A stretch of DNA of 6,601 bases from Lachnospiraceae bacterium (GCA_021205045.1 JAJPYH010000074.1:1-6601); one strand, 5' to 3'. Positions 1 to 6,601 are shown, counted from the stretch's first letter. Numbers and translations: made by a program. The notes: a model not told the origin generated them from the sequence alone.

Positions 1-758
1 CTAGCAAGGGAGGGCGCGCCCGTGTACAGAATCCGGCCATACATCCTGAGAGTCGGCCTGAAATTGCGGGGCGTAATGTGAATCGCATCCTTGTGCGTGT
101 TGCACATAAACAGAAGGATGCAGAAGCTGACAAACTGAGAAAAGCCGGTGGCCGCCCCGGCTCCCGCAGTCCCCATGTCAAAGCCGAAGATCAGAATCGG
201 ATCCAGGATCATATTCAGAATCCCGCCGATGGTGATACCCACCATGGCATAGGATGCCAGCCCCTGGAAACGAAGCAGATTATTCATGATGAAGGAGCAC
301 ATCATGAAGGGCGCCGCCAGGAAAATGTACTGTGCATAAGCCTCCGCGTAAGGAGCGATGGTCTCCGTGGAGCCCAGCAGCATGACGATACTGTGCATCT
401 GCGTGGAGCCAAGCACCGCGATCAGGCAGCCAAGGGCAAAGCCTGTAAACCAGGCCACCGACCCGAACCTCTTAGCCTCCTCTTCCTTCCCCGAGCCCAA
501 CAGCCTGGAAATATTATTGCCGGCGCCCATGCCGATCATAAAGGAAAAGGCCTGGATCAGCGCCATGGCGGAATAGATAATCCCCACCGCCCCGGAGGCC
601 GACGTTCCCAGCTGGCTCACAAAAAAGGTGTCCGCCATGTTGTAGATGGATGTAATCAGCATGGAGATGATGGTGGGGACCGCAAGCTTCGGGATGATCA
701 CCTCCACCGGGGAGTTCAGCATTTGTTCATTGCGGGACGCAGTGTCTTTTTCTTTCAT
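1..758 (-). CDS. MATE-family efflux transporter, N-terminal half (gene runs off the left edge)
   Basis: The frame reads from ATG at 758 for 252 codons without a stop and leaves the window. It encodes roughly the first half of a multidrug and toxic compound extrusion (MATE) protein; full members have about 450 residues and 12 membrane helices. Six hydrophobic segments are visible, at about residues 21-41, 55-75, 100-120, 140-162, 170-190 and 196-218. Family-like stretches are SMLITSIYNMADTFFVSQLG (32-51), GMGAGNNISRLLGSG (76-90), LRFQG (162-166) and LDPILIFG (185-192). Members are inner-membrane, cation-coupled drug or metabolite antiporters; the substrate cannot be read from sequence. The start is supported by AGAGG at 766-770, seven bases upstream. 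It lies 138 bases beyond the RgpF-like gene, so it may be outside the polysaccharide operon. The visible part is intact. Confidence 0.93.
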   Translation of the reverse strand, partial: MKEKDTASRNEQMLNSPVEVIIPKLAVPTIISMLITSIYNMADTFFVSQLGTSASGAVGIIYSAMALIQAFSFMIGMGAGNNISRLLGSGKEEEAKRFGSVAWFTGFALGCLIAVLGSTQMHSIVMLLGSTETIAPYAEAYAQYIFLAAPFMMCSFIMNNLLRFQGLASYAMVGITIGGILNMILDPILIFGFDMGTAGAGAATGFSQFVSFCILLFMCNTHKDAIHITPRNFRPTLRMYGRILYTGAPSLA

Positions 759-770
759 TTAATAACCTCT

Positions 771-848
771 TCTCTTTCTTAATCCGGCATGAGGTTTCTT
801 CCCCATGATTCTCTTTCTTAAGCAGGCATGGAGATTTCTCCCCATGAT
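771..848. repeat. Two tandem copies of a 39-base repeat in the leader of the MATE gene
   Basis: Units 771-809 and 810-848 match at 32 of 39 positions. Each contains a 20-base element with CATG at both ends (788-807 and 827-846). The second copy has an imperfect dyad (GGAGA-TT-TCTCC in its middle), so it could be a regulator-binding site or a weak hairpin. On the minus strand the period is 13 codons and one frame is open from ATG at 845 to TAA at 759-761, directly abutting the MATE ATG. The predicted 28-residue peptide is very basic, with halves MGRNLHACLRKRI and MGKKPHAGLRKR. All four codon differences between the copies change the amino acid and no good ribosome binding site precedes the first ATG, so coding is doubtful. 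The rest of the spacer (849-896) shows no clear promoter or T-tailed terminator. Confidence 0.8.
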
Positions 849-896
849 TCTGCCGCACTCAGGATTTTTCTTGCAGGGATGTGCAGCATTCTGGTG

Positions 897-2004
897 TCAT
901 GACAGTCTTCGACGCATTTCATCCACCAGACCATAATGCGGTTCGTAGATATTCCTGTCAAAAAATACCCTGTGAAAATCCTCAACATATGTTCTTAAGT
1001 TTGTATACTCAATTCTGGAAAAATGATCGGACATCACAAACGCCGTATAATATCCGGCCTGCTGCGCCGCAAAGGGTCTGAGCCTTTCAATGGCATGGGA
1101 AATGGTCCCGTCCATCGGCAAAGGCTCCTCCGGAAAATCATCGTACTCCCATCCGCGGTCATAAAAAGCTTTCAGCGCTTCCGTACAGTACCTCTGCGGT
1201 TTTATCATATGTTTTCTGAAATCTGGTCTGTAGCTCTCTCTCCTCATCAATCAGGTCAAAGACAGACTGCTTTTCCTCCGCCAGCTCCAGAACCGTCTTT
1301 TTTATGTCAAATGGATGCCGGTCTTTCATCACATCCCAATAAATCCGATCAAAAAAGTCTCTGCTGAGAAATGGATATTTTCCTTCTTTCAACAGATAAA
1401 GCTGCCTGTCAGAAGGACTCCATTTCTTCGTTTCATCTGTCTGTTCAATATATATGCCTTCCCTGACTCCGGCATAGATATCTTCTGCGAAAGAATCCTC
1501 CTCTGCCGGCTTTCGGGTGACGCCAATTTCCTGAAAATTTCTGCGGTAATTGCTCAGAAGCCGGTTCAGGTACGACACATAGCTTTCGCGGTCAATAAAG
1601 CTCTTCCGAAGTACGGAAAAATGCTGCGGCATGACGTCCGAGGTTAATCTCCAATAATCACACCTTTCCTCTTCCATCCGATCATAGATTTCCTGAAGCG
1701 GCCAGAACGGACCAAAAAAGCTGTCGTCCATCAGGGTCACCTCGTCAAATTCCAGCACACAATCCATGCCCAGATACTGCATCAGCGCATCCGCGTACAG
1801 AACAGGAAGCTCATTTCTGTAATTCAGACAGTAAACATCCTTCGTAATATTCCTGATTGTTCTGCGTCCCTGGGGCGTCAGGAAGGCATTGCATACCACG
1901 ACCAGTCTGTCCGATACGTCATTCAGCTGCCCAAGCAGATATGCCGTCGCCTTTCCGACTGCTCCGCTCTCCTGATTATACGCGTATATTGCCAGTCTTT
2001 TCAT
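897..2004 (-). pseudogene. RgpF-like (rhamnan synthesis protein F family) polysaccharide protein, split by a frameshift
   Basis: Two overlapping frames make one protein of about 368 residues. The 5' part runs from 2004 to a stop at 1159; the 3' part is open from 1250 to TGA at 897. The 5' part resembles the RgpF N-terminal region: MKRLAIYAYNQE at the start and FDEVTLMDDSFFGPFWPL near residues 87-104, the counterpart of the family's 'LTLMNDTCFGP' block. The 3' part has GWEYDDFPEEPLPMDGTISH and AGYYTAFVMSDHFSRIEYTN, which also look like this family. RgpF is implicated in rhamnose-polysaccharide assembly, and position just after the exporter genes fits. Joining the parts needs one base skipped (or two added) within about 1160-1250. 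ATG at 2004 is preferred to GTG at 2007 because GGAG lies seven bases before it. Streptococcal RgpF is nearer 580 residues, so a second domain is absent. It may be a decayed gene, a variable gene or an indel error; substrate unknown. Confidence 0.75.
1234..1242. repeat. Short CT (GA on the coding strand) repeat in the frameshift interval of the RgpF-like gene
   Basis: The plus strand reads CTCTCTCTC here. Loss of one dinucleotide would produce exactly the frame change seen between the two halves of the RgpF-like gene. Other candidate sites in the same interval are the A5 run at 1163-1167 and the T4 run at 1200-1203, where one extra base would have the same effect. Which one, if any, is responsible cannot be decided without homologues. 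Confidence 0.45.
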
Positions 2005-2016
2005 CACTGTTCTCCA

Positions 2017-2031
2017 GCTTCAGTCTGAAGC
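2017..2031. other. Perfect inverted repeat across the stop codon of the ATPase gene
   Basis: GCTTCA-GAC-TGAAGC on the minus strand is a six-base-pair stem with a three-base loop. It covers the TGA of the ABC ATPase gene (2020-2022) and ends one base before the GGAGA ribosome binding site (2011-2015) of the RgpF-like gene. It lacks a T-tail, so it is not a terminator. It could affect translation of the downstream gene or mRNA stability, or be chance. Confidence 0.4.
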
Positions 2032-2802
2032 ACTCCTTTTCTCGGCTTTTTCTCTTTCCTGTCTCTGGATCTCCATGTATCTCAGATATTCCTCATCCAC
2101 CTGTCCGGCCGGACCATCCATCCGGATCCGGCCGTCCTGAAGCCAGATACTTCTCTCACAGATCTGCTCGATCTGTCCCATAGAGTGCGACACGATCACA
2201 ATCGTTGTGCCCTGTTTTCTGATATCCATCAGCTTCTGAAAGCACTTGGCCTGAAAATTCACATCCCCCACCGCCAGAATCTCATCAATCAGCAGAATAT
2301 CCGCGTCCACATTGATCGCCACAGAGAAGGCCAGTCTCATATACATTCCTGAGGAATAGGTTCTCACCGGATTGTCTATATACTCCTCCAGCTCCGAGAA
2401 TCTGATCATACTGCTCAGGCGTCTGTCGATCTCCTTCCTTCTCAGGCCAAAAATAGACGCGTTGATATAAATATTCTCCCGCCCCGTCATATCAGGATGA
2501 AAGCCGGCGCCCAGCTCCAGGAGACTGGATACCCTGCCCCTGACCTGAATGCTGCCGCTGTCCGGGTACATGATCCTGGTCAGCAGCTTGAGCGTTGTGC
2601 TTTTTCCGCATCCGTTTTGTCCAATCAGGCCAACCGCTTCTCCCCTTCTGACGTCAAAGCTGATCCCCTTCAGAACCCACCTTTCCTCGTACCTGTTTCT
2701 GGAACGGAACAGTACCTTCTCCTTCAGCAGCGTCCCTTTGTCCGGATAAATTTTAAATTTCTTTTCTACGTTCCTTACCTCAATTGCATTGTCCTGCTGC
2801 AT
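2020..2802 (-). CDS. Polysaccharide/teichoic-acid type ABC exporter, ATP-binding protein (RgpD/TagH/Wzt-like)
   Basis: A complete 260-residue ATPase that powers export of a lipid-linked glycan through the permease encoded just upstream. Visible motifs are Walker A GQNGCGKST (61-69), a Q-loop region LLELGAGFHPDMTGREN (94-110) in which the usual glutamine is replaced, signature YSSGM (149-153), Walker B ILLIDE (169-174), D-loop AVGD (177-180) and the switch histidine in SHS (205-207). LLELGAGF and YSSGM in place of LSGGQ are characteristic of the O-antigen/teichoic-acid exporter subfamily. The protein ends soon after the nucleotide-binding domain, without the C-terminal carbohydrate-binding domain of longer Wzt proteins. 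The frame is open further upstream, but ATG at 2802 is chosen: GAGGAG sits eight bases before it and it begins two bases after the permease stop, indicating translational coupling. This gene is intact although its partner permease is frameshifted. Confidence 0.95.
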   Translation of the reverse strand: MQQDNAIEVRNVEKKFKIYPDKGTLLKEKVLFRSRNRYEERWVLKGISFDVRRGEAVGLIGQNGCGKSTTLKLLTRIMYPDSGSIQVRGRVSSLLELGAGFHPDMTGRENIYINASIFGLRRKEIDRRLSSMIRFSELEEYIDNPVRTYSSGMYMRLAFSVAINVDADILLIDEILAVGDVNFQAKCFQKLMDIRKQGTTIVIVSHSMGQIEQICERSIWLQDGRIRMDGPAGQVDEEYLRYMEIQRQEREKAEKRSASD

Positions 2803-2804
2803 GC

Positions 2805-3582
2805 TTACAACTCCTCCGCGAAGCCGCGCTGTAATCTGGAAAAGGTGATTTCTCCGATGATGAGGATCACGATTCCCAGTATGACGGCATTCGCCAGGGT
2901 GCCCATCTCCGGTACCCTGCCGTAATAAAGAATATCTCTGTAGGCTACGATGACAGGCGTCATGGGATTGAGATAAAAAAGCCTGACATACTCTTCCGGT
3001 ATCATCTCTACGGAATAAACCACCGGCGTCATGTACATCCACGCCATCGACAGAATCCCCAGAATCTGCTGCATATCTCTCAGATACACCGTCAGGGCCG
3101 ATACCAGAAGCGTAATCCCAAGGGACAGCACATACTCAATCAGCATGATCACCGGCAGGTACAGAAGCGCTGTCGGCTCCATCCTGATTCCGCTGAAAAA
3201 AACCACAGCAAAGATAACGAGGAAGCTCAAAAGCATGTTGACAAATTGGCTGGTTGTATACGCAATCGGCAAAACCTCTCTGGGAAAATATATTTTTTTC
3301 ACCATGTCCTGCTGTGCCAGAATGACAGTGGAGCCTCCGCTGAGACAGGTGCTGAAAAAAAATCCACGGAACCAGCGCCACGAACAGAAACAGATAGAAT
3401 TTTTCGATACCCATCCGCAGAATTGTAGAGAAAACAATCGTATATACACACAGCTGAAGCAGCGGATTTAAAAACATCCAAAGAAAGCCTAATATGGATC
3501 CTTTATATCTGCTTTTCAGATCTCTGCGGACAAGCCCCGCTGTCATTTCGCGGTAATCCCACAGCTCTCTCAGAAGTCTCAT
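2805..3582 (-). pseudogene. ABC-2 type polysaccharide-export permease (RgpC/TagG/Wzm-like), frameshifted in a T8 tract
   Basis: This is the membrane partner of the ATPase gene. From ATG at 3582 the frame gives residues 1-76, including the family landmark DLKSRYKGSILGFLWMFLNP (21-40), a membrane helix and VPWIFF (71-76), then runs into nonsense that stops at 3136. The next frame resumes with STCLSGGSTVILAQQDMVKK, IYFPREVLPIAY, several hydrophobic helices and TYR-type loop YLNPMTPVIVAYRDILYYG, ending with TAA at 2805. Removing one T from the T8 run at 3355-3362 joins them as PWIFFSTCLSGG, the expected family sequence, for a 258-residue protein of normal length. The start lies four bases after the glycosyltransferase stop, with AGGAGG somewhat far upstream. 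As written the exporter would lack a functional channel unless slippage restores the frame. An indel error in the run is an alternative. Confidence 0.88.
3355..3362. repeat. Eight-base homopolymer (T8 on the coding strand) that breaks the permease frame
   Basis: The plus strand has A8. With T7 on the coding strand the permease reads PWIFFSTCLSGG; with T8 it reads PWIFFQHLSQRR and terminates. A run of this kind is prone to polymerase slippage in the cell and to miscounting by some sequencing methods. The tract therefore acts as the on/off point of the gene as written. Confidence 0.85.
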
Positions 3583-3586
3583 GTCT

Positions 3587-5922
3587 TTATCTGCCCCTCC
3601 TGTAGATTTGATAAAGAAATGCCTTTATGTGCCTTTTTCCCGGTACAGGCAGGGATTTCAGCTGATTGATCAGTTTGTACGACCCCGAATGATACAGAAT
3701 GCTCAGCTCCCTCTCGGCGTTATTTAACCGTTCCAGAATGTCGTCCGGGACATCGGTCTGAGAGATTCCTTTTCCGTTCGCCAGCGCATAGGCGCGATAA
3801 ATCGCCTCCGCGTCATACATCCCGAAGGCCGATCCTCCGTCTCTGAAATTTCCTCTGAAATTTTCCCTGAAATTCTCCCTGTAAAGAGTGTCATAGCATT
3901 CCGCCATTTCTTTTGTTGTGTGCAGCTGCAGCCTTTGCACGCGCTCCGCGCACCGCCGGTATTCCTCCGGCCGCTTTTTCAGCTCGTTGATCCTTTCCAG
4001 CACAGACGCCGTATTGTGAACATCCTCGATCACCCATCCGCACGCCATTTCCCGGGTTCTCTCTCCCAGCGCTCCCATATCGGAGACAAGCACCGGCACG
4101 CCGCAGGCAGCAGCCTCGGATAAGGTATAGCAATAGGTCTCCGGGCAAACGGACAGAAGGCAGATCAGATCAATCCTGTTTTTTTCCACCAGCTCCGGAA
4201 GCTGCTCCCGGGAATAAGCTCCCGTTTTGTGAAGGTTCTTTTTCTCCAGATACAAAAGCTCTCGATCCCCGATTTCACCAAAGATATACCAATCAATATC
4301 CTCGTCCGCTTTTCTGACAAGATTACAGATGATCCGGCTTCCCTTCTCCTCACAGATACCGCCCACAAAAGCGACGCGGAAGGTCTCTGCGCTCCTGCTC
4401 TTCCTTTTGTTTTCATATCTTTTCAGATCCGTGCCATGACCGATCACCTGCACCTTTTCTCTGATTTCCGGAAAAACCTCCGATATCACTCTTTTTGTAT
4501 GCCCGGAAGGAACAATGATTCTGCAGGAGCTTCTGAGGGCTTCCAGATTTCTCTTTCGCCATATCTTCTGATAATTCTGCGCGGACGCAAGCTGAAATTT
4601 ATGGCTCAGGCATTCCCCGCAATGCCCGCAGTTTTCCACGTTTTTGTCGCAGGCATTGCCCTGATCATCCAGCAATACTCCGGAGGGGCACACCATATAA
4701 TAGTCATGAATAGTCGTAATCACCGGAATCCCCAGCGCCCCCTCGGCCTCATACATATCCAGAGACATCCCAAGGACATGATGCACATGCACCATGTCAA
4801 TGGAAAAGGCAGTTAAAATCTGATCGTAAATTTCCCGCAGTCTCTGACTGTGAAATACCGGAAAATCCGGCTTGTCCCCCGCATAAAACTTCAGTCGGAC
4901 TGTCTGATCGGACGCATAGCCGGTGCAGCGGATCTCCTTCTGATCCCGGGCCACAACAAAGATATTATAACGATCCTTCAGCCGCATTGTCAGATCCTTC
5001 ACATGAAGCTGAACGCCGCCCACATGGTCATCCGCTTCCTCCATAAAGTCGGACTGGGCCAGATACAGAATGTTTTTTCTCCCGTTATGGAAGGGAATAT
5101 GTATTTTGATCGTATCCTGGGCAAAGCTGTTGGGATTATCCCGCACATGCTCCCTGTTTCTCTGCATTTGCAGCGGATAACGCTGATTCAGGATGGCCTC
5201 ATGAGCCTCCATACACTTTTGCTTTTCTTTCAAATTAAAGGACCGGGAGCCCCTGTGATAGACATAGGCGTCATCGCACATGGCGTGATAATATCCTGCC
5301 TGTTCGGCCCGCCAGCAAAAATCATTTTCCTCCCCATATCCCCGTTGAAAGGTTTCGGAATCAAAATTGCCGATCGTTTGAATCACTTCGCGCTTAATAT
5401 ACATACAAAAACCCACAGCCACGGTAATCCGCGGATATCGTCTTAAGCTGCTTCGATCCACAAGATCAGCAAATTCCTCCGGAGTAAAGCCCTCCGGGAG
5501 CCTGTTTTCCTCACAGAAAACAGGGACAGAGCACAGGGTTGCGTTGTTGGATAAGGGTGTGGCGGTGGCAATGGCGGAATCGCTGTAGGCGCACCTGATC
5601 AGCTTTTCCAGCCAGTTCTTTGTCAGAATGGTGTCTGAATTCAGCAATACCACATCCCGGTCCGCAGACTGACAAATCCCGATATTGACAGTCTCCGTGA
5701 AGCCCCTGTTTTCTTCATTTTGTATCACCATAAAGCCCTGGGCCGCCAGCCGGCCAAGGTAAGGGGTTACTCTCTGATCCGTACTGCAGTCATTGATTAA
5801 AATCACTCTGTTCCTCTCCAGGTCAGTGTTTTGCCGCAGACTGTCCATACAGATCTGTAAATCCTCAAATGCGTTATATATACAGGAATGATAATATCCA
5901 CGCCGTTCATAGTATCATTCAT
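3587..5922 (-). CDS. Two-domain (GT2-GT4) glycosyltransferase, frameshifted near its N terminus
   Basis: The long frame encodes 753 residues from an internal ATG at 5848, but the family start lies upstream: ATG at 5922 gives MNDTMNGVDIIIPVY, which joins NAFEDLQICMDSL if one TA is removed from 5875-5882. Restored length is 777. In 753-residue numbering, the GT2 domain spans about 1-230 (NDCSTD 19-24, NSDT 70-73, YGEENDFCWR 171-180). The GT4 domain spans about 258-655 (GGVQLHV 277-283, HVHH 354-357, GGICEEKG 496-503, and the E-x7-E pair E570/E578). Cysteines 400, 407, 410 and 413 form a CX6CX2CX2C cluster. A tail follows, with a 12-base repeat and SGSYKLINQLKSLP (721-734). The enzyme probably adds two sugars from nucleotide-sugar donors to the growing glycan at the inner membrane; sugars unknown. 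It may be inactive as written, because the GT2 start is lost if translation begins at 5848. Confidence 0.9.
3841..3876. repeat. Three tandem in-frame copies of a 12-base repeat in the glycosyltransferase gene
   Basis: Units at 3841-3852, 3853-3864 and 3865-3876 differ from one another by one to a few bases. They encode a repeated NFRE/NFRG/NFRD-like tetrapeptide around residues 657-670, in the linker between the GT4 domain and the C-terminal tail. Because 12 is a multiple of three, gain or loss of units would alter linker length without breaking the frame. Confidence 0.8.
5875..5882. repeat. (TA)4 tract at the frame break of the GT2-GT4 glycosyltransferase
   Basis: On the coding strand the sequence reads CCT GTA TAT ATA ACG, while GT2 proteins have the equivalent of CCT GTA TAT AAC GCA (P V Y N A). 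One surplus TA unit explains the shift exactly. No stop is met in the alternative frame before the junction. Confidence 0.8.
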
Positions 5923-5930
5923 AGTTTCGC

Positions 5931-5948
5931 TTTCCTTTTCCTTTTCCT
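5931..5948. repeat. Three perfect AGGAAA hexamers covering the ribosome binding site of the glycosyltransferase gene
   Basis: The coding strand carries AGGAAA three times in a row. The first copy overlaps the TAG stop of the GT4 fragment (5947-5949). The copy at 5931-5936 supplies an AGGA ten bases before ATG 5922, supporting that start over the one at 5848. Copy-number change would keep a Shine-Dalgarno-like AGGA near the start, so the effect on translation would probably be modest. Confidence 0.7.
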
Positions 5949-6558
5949 ACAGTCCTGTGCCGCCGCTGTAGCATCGCGCCATCAGCTGATCGTTCATGCG
6001 CTCTATGGTCAGGACCTCATATTTCTCCAGAATTGCCCTGTTCATCCGGCTTAATCCGTCCGCCGTCAGACCGGCAATCACCTCCGCAAGCCTGTGGGAA
6101 TTCATATCATCGATGATGATGCCGCAGCCTTCCGGTATGATATCCCTGGCACCAACCGTGCCGGAAACGATCACCGGAACGCCGCAGCTTAATGCTTCCG
6201 GCACAGGATATCCAAAGGTTTCAAGCCAGATGCTCGGAACCACCAGCACATCCGTATTCTCCATGATTTCTCCCAGGTGATCATAGCTGTATCTGTCATG
6301 GATCCGCATATAAGGCGACGGCGATGTGACATGAAAGAAAATATTCAGCTCCACATTTTTATTTTTCTGCCAGACTTCATCCAGCGCGTTCCTGAGCAGA
6401 TAAAACCCCTTGCCGCTTCCCTGTGACCCCAGATAGGAAAGGCGTATATATCCGGAAAAGCTTTTTTGTTTTCTGTGATCCTTTATATTCTCATGGGCGA
6501 CAGGGAGCAATACGCTTTTTGCGGGAGAGAAAAATTTCTCATATGTTTTCCTAGTACA
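5947..6558 (-). CDS. Family GT4 glycosyltransferase, C-terminal half only
   Basis: This encodes the C-terminal nucleotide-sugar-binding half of a GT4 (GT-B fold) glycosyltransferase. Recognisable parts are SYLGSQGSGKGFYLL (the start of the C-terminal Rossmann domain), SIWLETFGYPVPEALSCG with the E-x7-E catalytic pair, and GVPVIVSGTVGARDII. Protein-like sequence reaches upstream to CTRKTYEKFF (from about 6558); the frame stays open to TGA at 6586-6588 through AT-rich codons. No convincing start exists: TTG at 6510 is the first usual start codon but has no ribosome binding site and would leave out conserved residues. About half of a typical 380-residue protein is missing, either by truncation near 6558 or by a frameshift just outside the window. 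The stop lies 24 bases before the next glycosyltransferase, in the same operon. Acceptor and sugar are unknown. Confidence 0.8.
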   Translation of the reverse strand, partial: CTRKTYEKFFSPAKSVLLPVAHENIKDHRKQKSFSGYIRLSYLGSQGSGKGFYLLRNALDEVWQKNKNVELNIFFHVTSPSPYMRIHDRYSYDHLGEIMENTDVLVVPSIWLETFGYPVPEALSCGVPVIVSGTVGARDIIPEGCGIIIDDMNSHRLAEVIAGLTADGLSRMNRAILEKYEVLTIERMNDQLMARCYSGGTGL

Positions 6559-6601
6559 TCGAATAATAATTAACTGGCTATACCTTCATTTGATTTTATG
6601 C
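6559..6601. other. AT-rich edge sequence upstream of the truncated GT4 gene
   Basis: The last 43 bases are clearly richer in A and T than everything to their left and contain stops in all three minus-strand frames, so the missing GT4 N-terminal half is not encoded here. This could be the end of an inserted element, a deletion junction or poor contig-end sequence. No terminal inverted repeat can be tested with only one side visible. Confidence 0.4.

Noticed and set aside
78..782. Long plus-strand open frame opposite the MATE gene (234 codons)
   Set aside because: Its product is rich in His, Gln, Arg and Gly with no domain, and it mirrors the clear MATE coding frame on the other strand.
771..848. 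CRISPR array
   Set aside because: Only two units, directly adjacent with no unique spacers.
759..896. Intrinsic terminator or sigma-70 promoter before the MATE gene
   Set aside because: No strong GC hairpin followed by a T-run and no convincing -35/-10 pair could be seen on the minus strand.
2803..3042. Upstream extension of the ATPase frame to 3042
   Set aside because: The extension overlaps the permease coding sequence out of frame and has no ATPase similarity; ATG 2802 has a good ribosome binding site.
3136..3354. Continuation of the permease 5' frame beyond the T8 tract as a separate short protein
   Set aside because: After PWIFF it loses hydrophobic helices and family sequence, while the next frame carries them, so this is out-of-frame readthrough.
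3355..3362. Classical -1 programmed ribosomal frameshift on the T run
   Set aside because: A -1 shift enters the wrong frame; restoring the permease needs one base skipped (+1) or a -2 shift.
4229..5446. Plus-strand open frames of 195 and 198 codons opposite the GT2-GT4 gene
   Set aside because: They are antisense to well-conserved glycosyltransferase motifs and show no recognisable domain of their own.

Overview
The window reads almost entirely on the minus strand. It holds part of a cell-surface polysaccharide synthesis and export operon, followed at the left edge by the N-terminal half of a MATE-family transporter. AGGAGG-type ribosome binding sites, close gene packing and the RgpC/RgpD/RgpF-like gene set suggest a Gram-positive Firmicute, most likely a gut Clostridia (Lachnospiraceae-like) with moderate GC. 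That assignment is inference from style; no taxonomic marker is present.

In transcription order (right to left): an AT-rich stub (6559-6601); the C-terminal half of a family GT4 glycosyltransferase (5947-6558); a two-domain GT2-GT4 glycosyltransferase (3587-5922); an ABC-2 type polysaccharide-export permease (2805-3582); its ATPase (2020-2802); a rhamnan synthesis protein F (RgpF)-like protein (897-2004); a 138-base spacer with a 39-base tandem repeat; and a partial MATE transporter (1-758). From the GT4 fragment to the RgpF-like gene, neighbours are 2 to 24 bases apart, so they look like one transcription unit. The glycosyltransferases would build a glycan on a lipid carrier, the permease and ATPase would export it, and the RgpF-like protein would act on the same glycan. 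The order permease-ATPase-RgpF recalls the streptococcal rhamnose-glucose polysaccharide (rgp) locus. I could find no promoter or terminator for the operon in the window.

The striking feature is that three genes of this operon are out of frame as written. The GT2-GT4 gene carries an apparent extra TA in a (TA)4 tract just after its PVY motif. The permease carries one extra T in a T8 tract after its PWIFF motif. The RgpF-like gene shifts frame somewhere in 1160-1250, where short repeats also lie. A fourth gene, the GT4 fragment at the right edge, has lost its N-terminal half against AT-rich DNA. Only the ATPase and the visible part of the MATE gene are clean. Possible readings are a decaying locus, repeat-driven phase variation, or indel errors in the assembly; the sequence alone cannot separate them.
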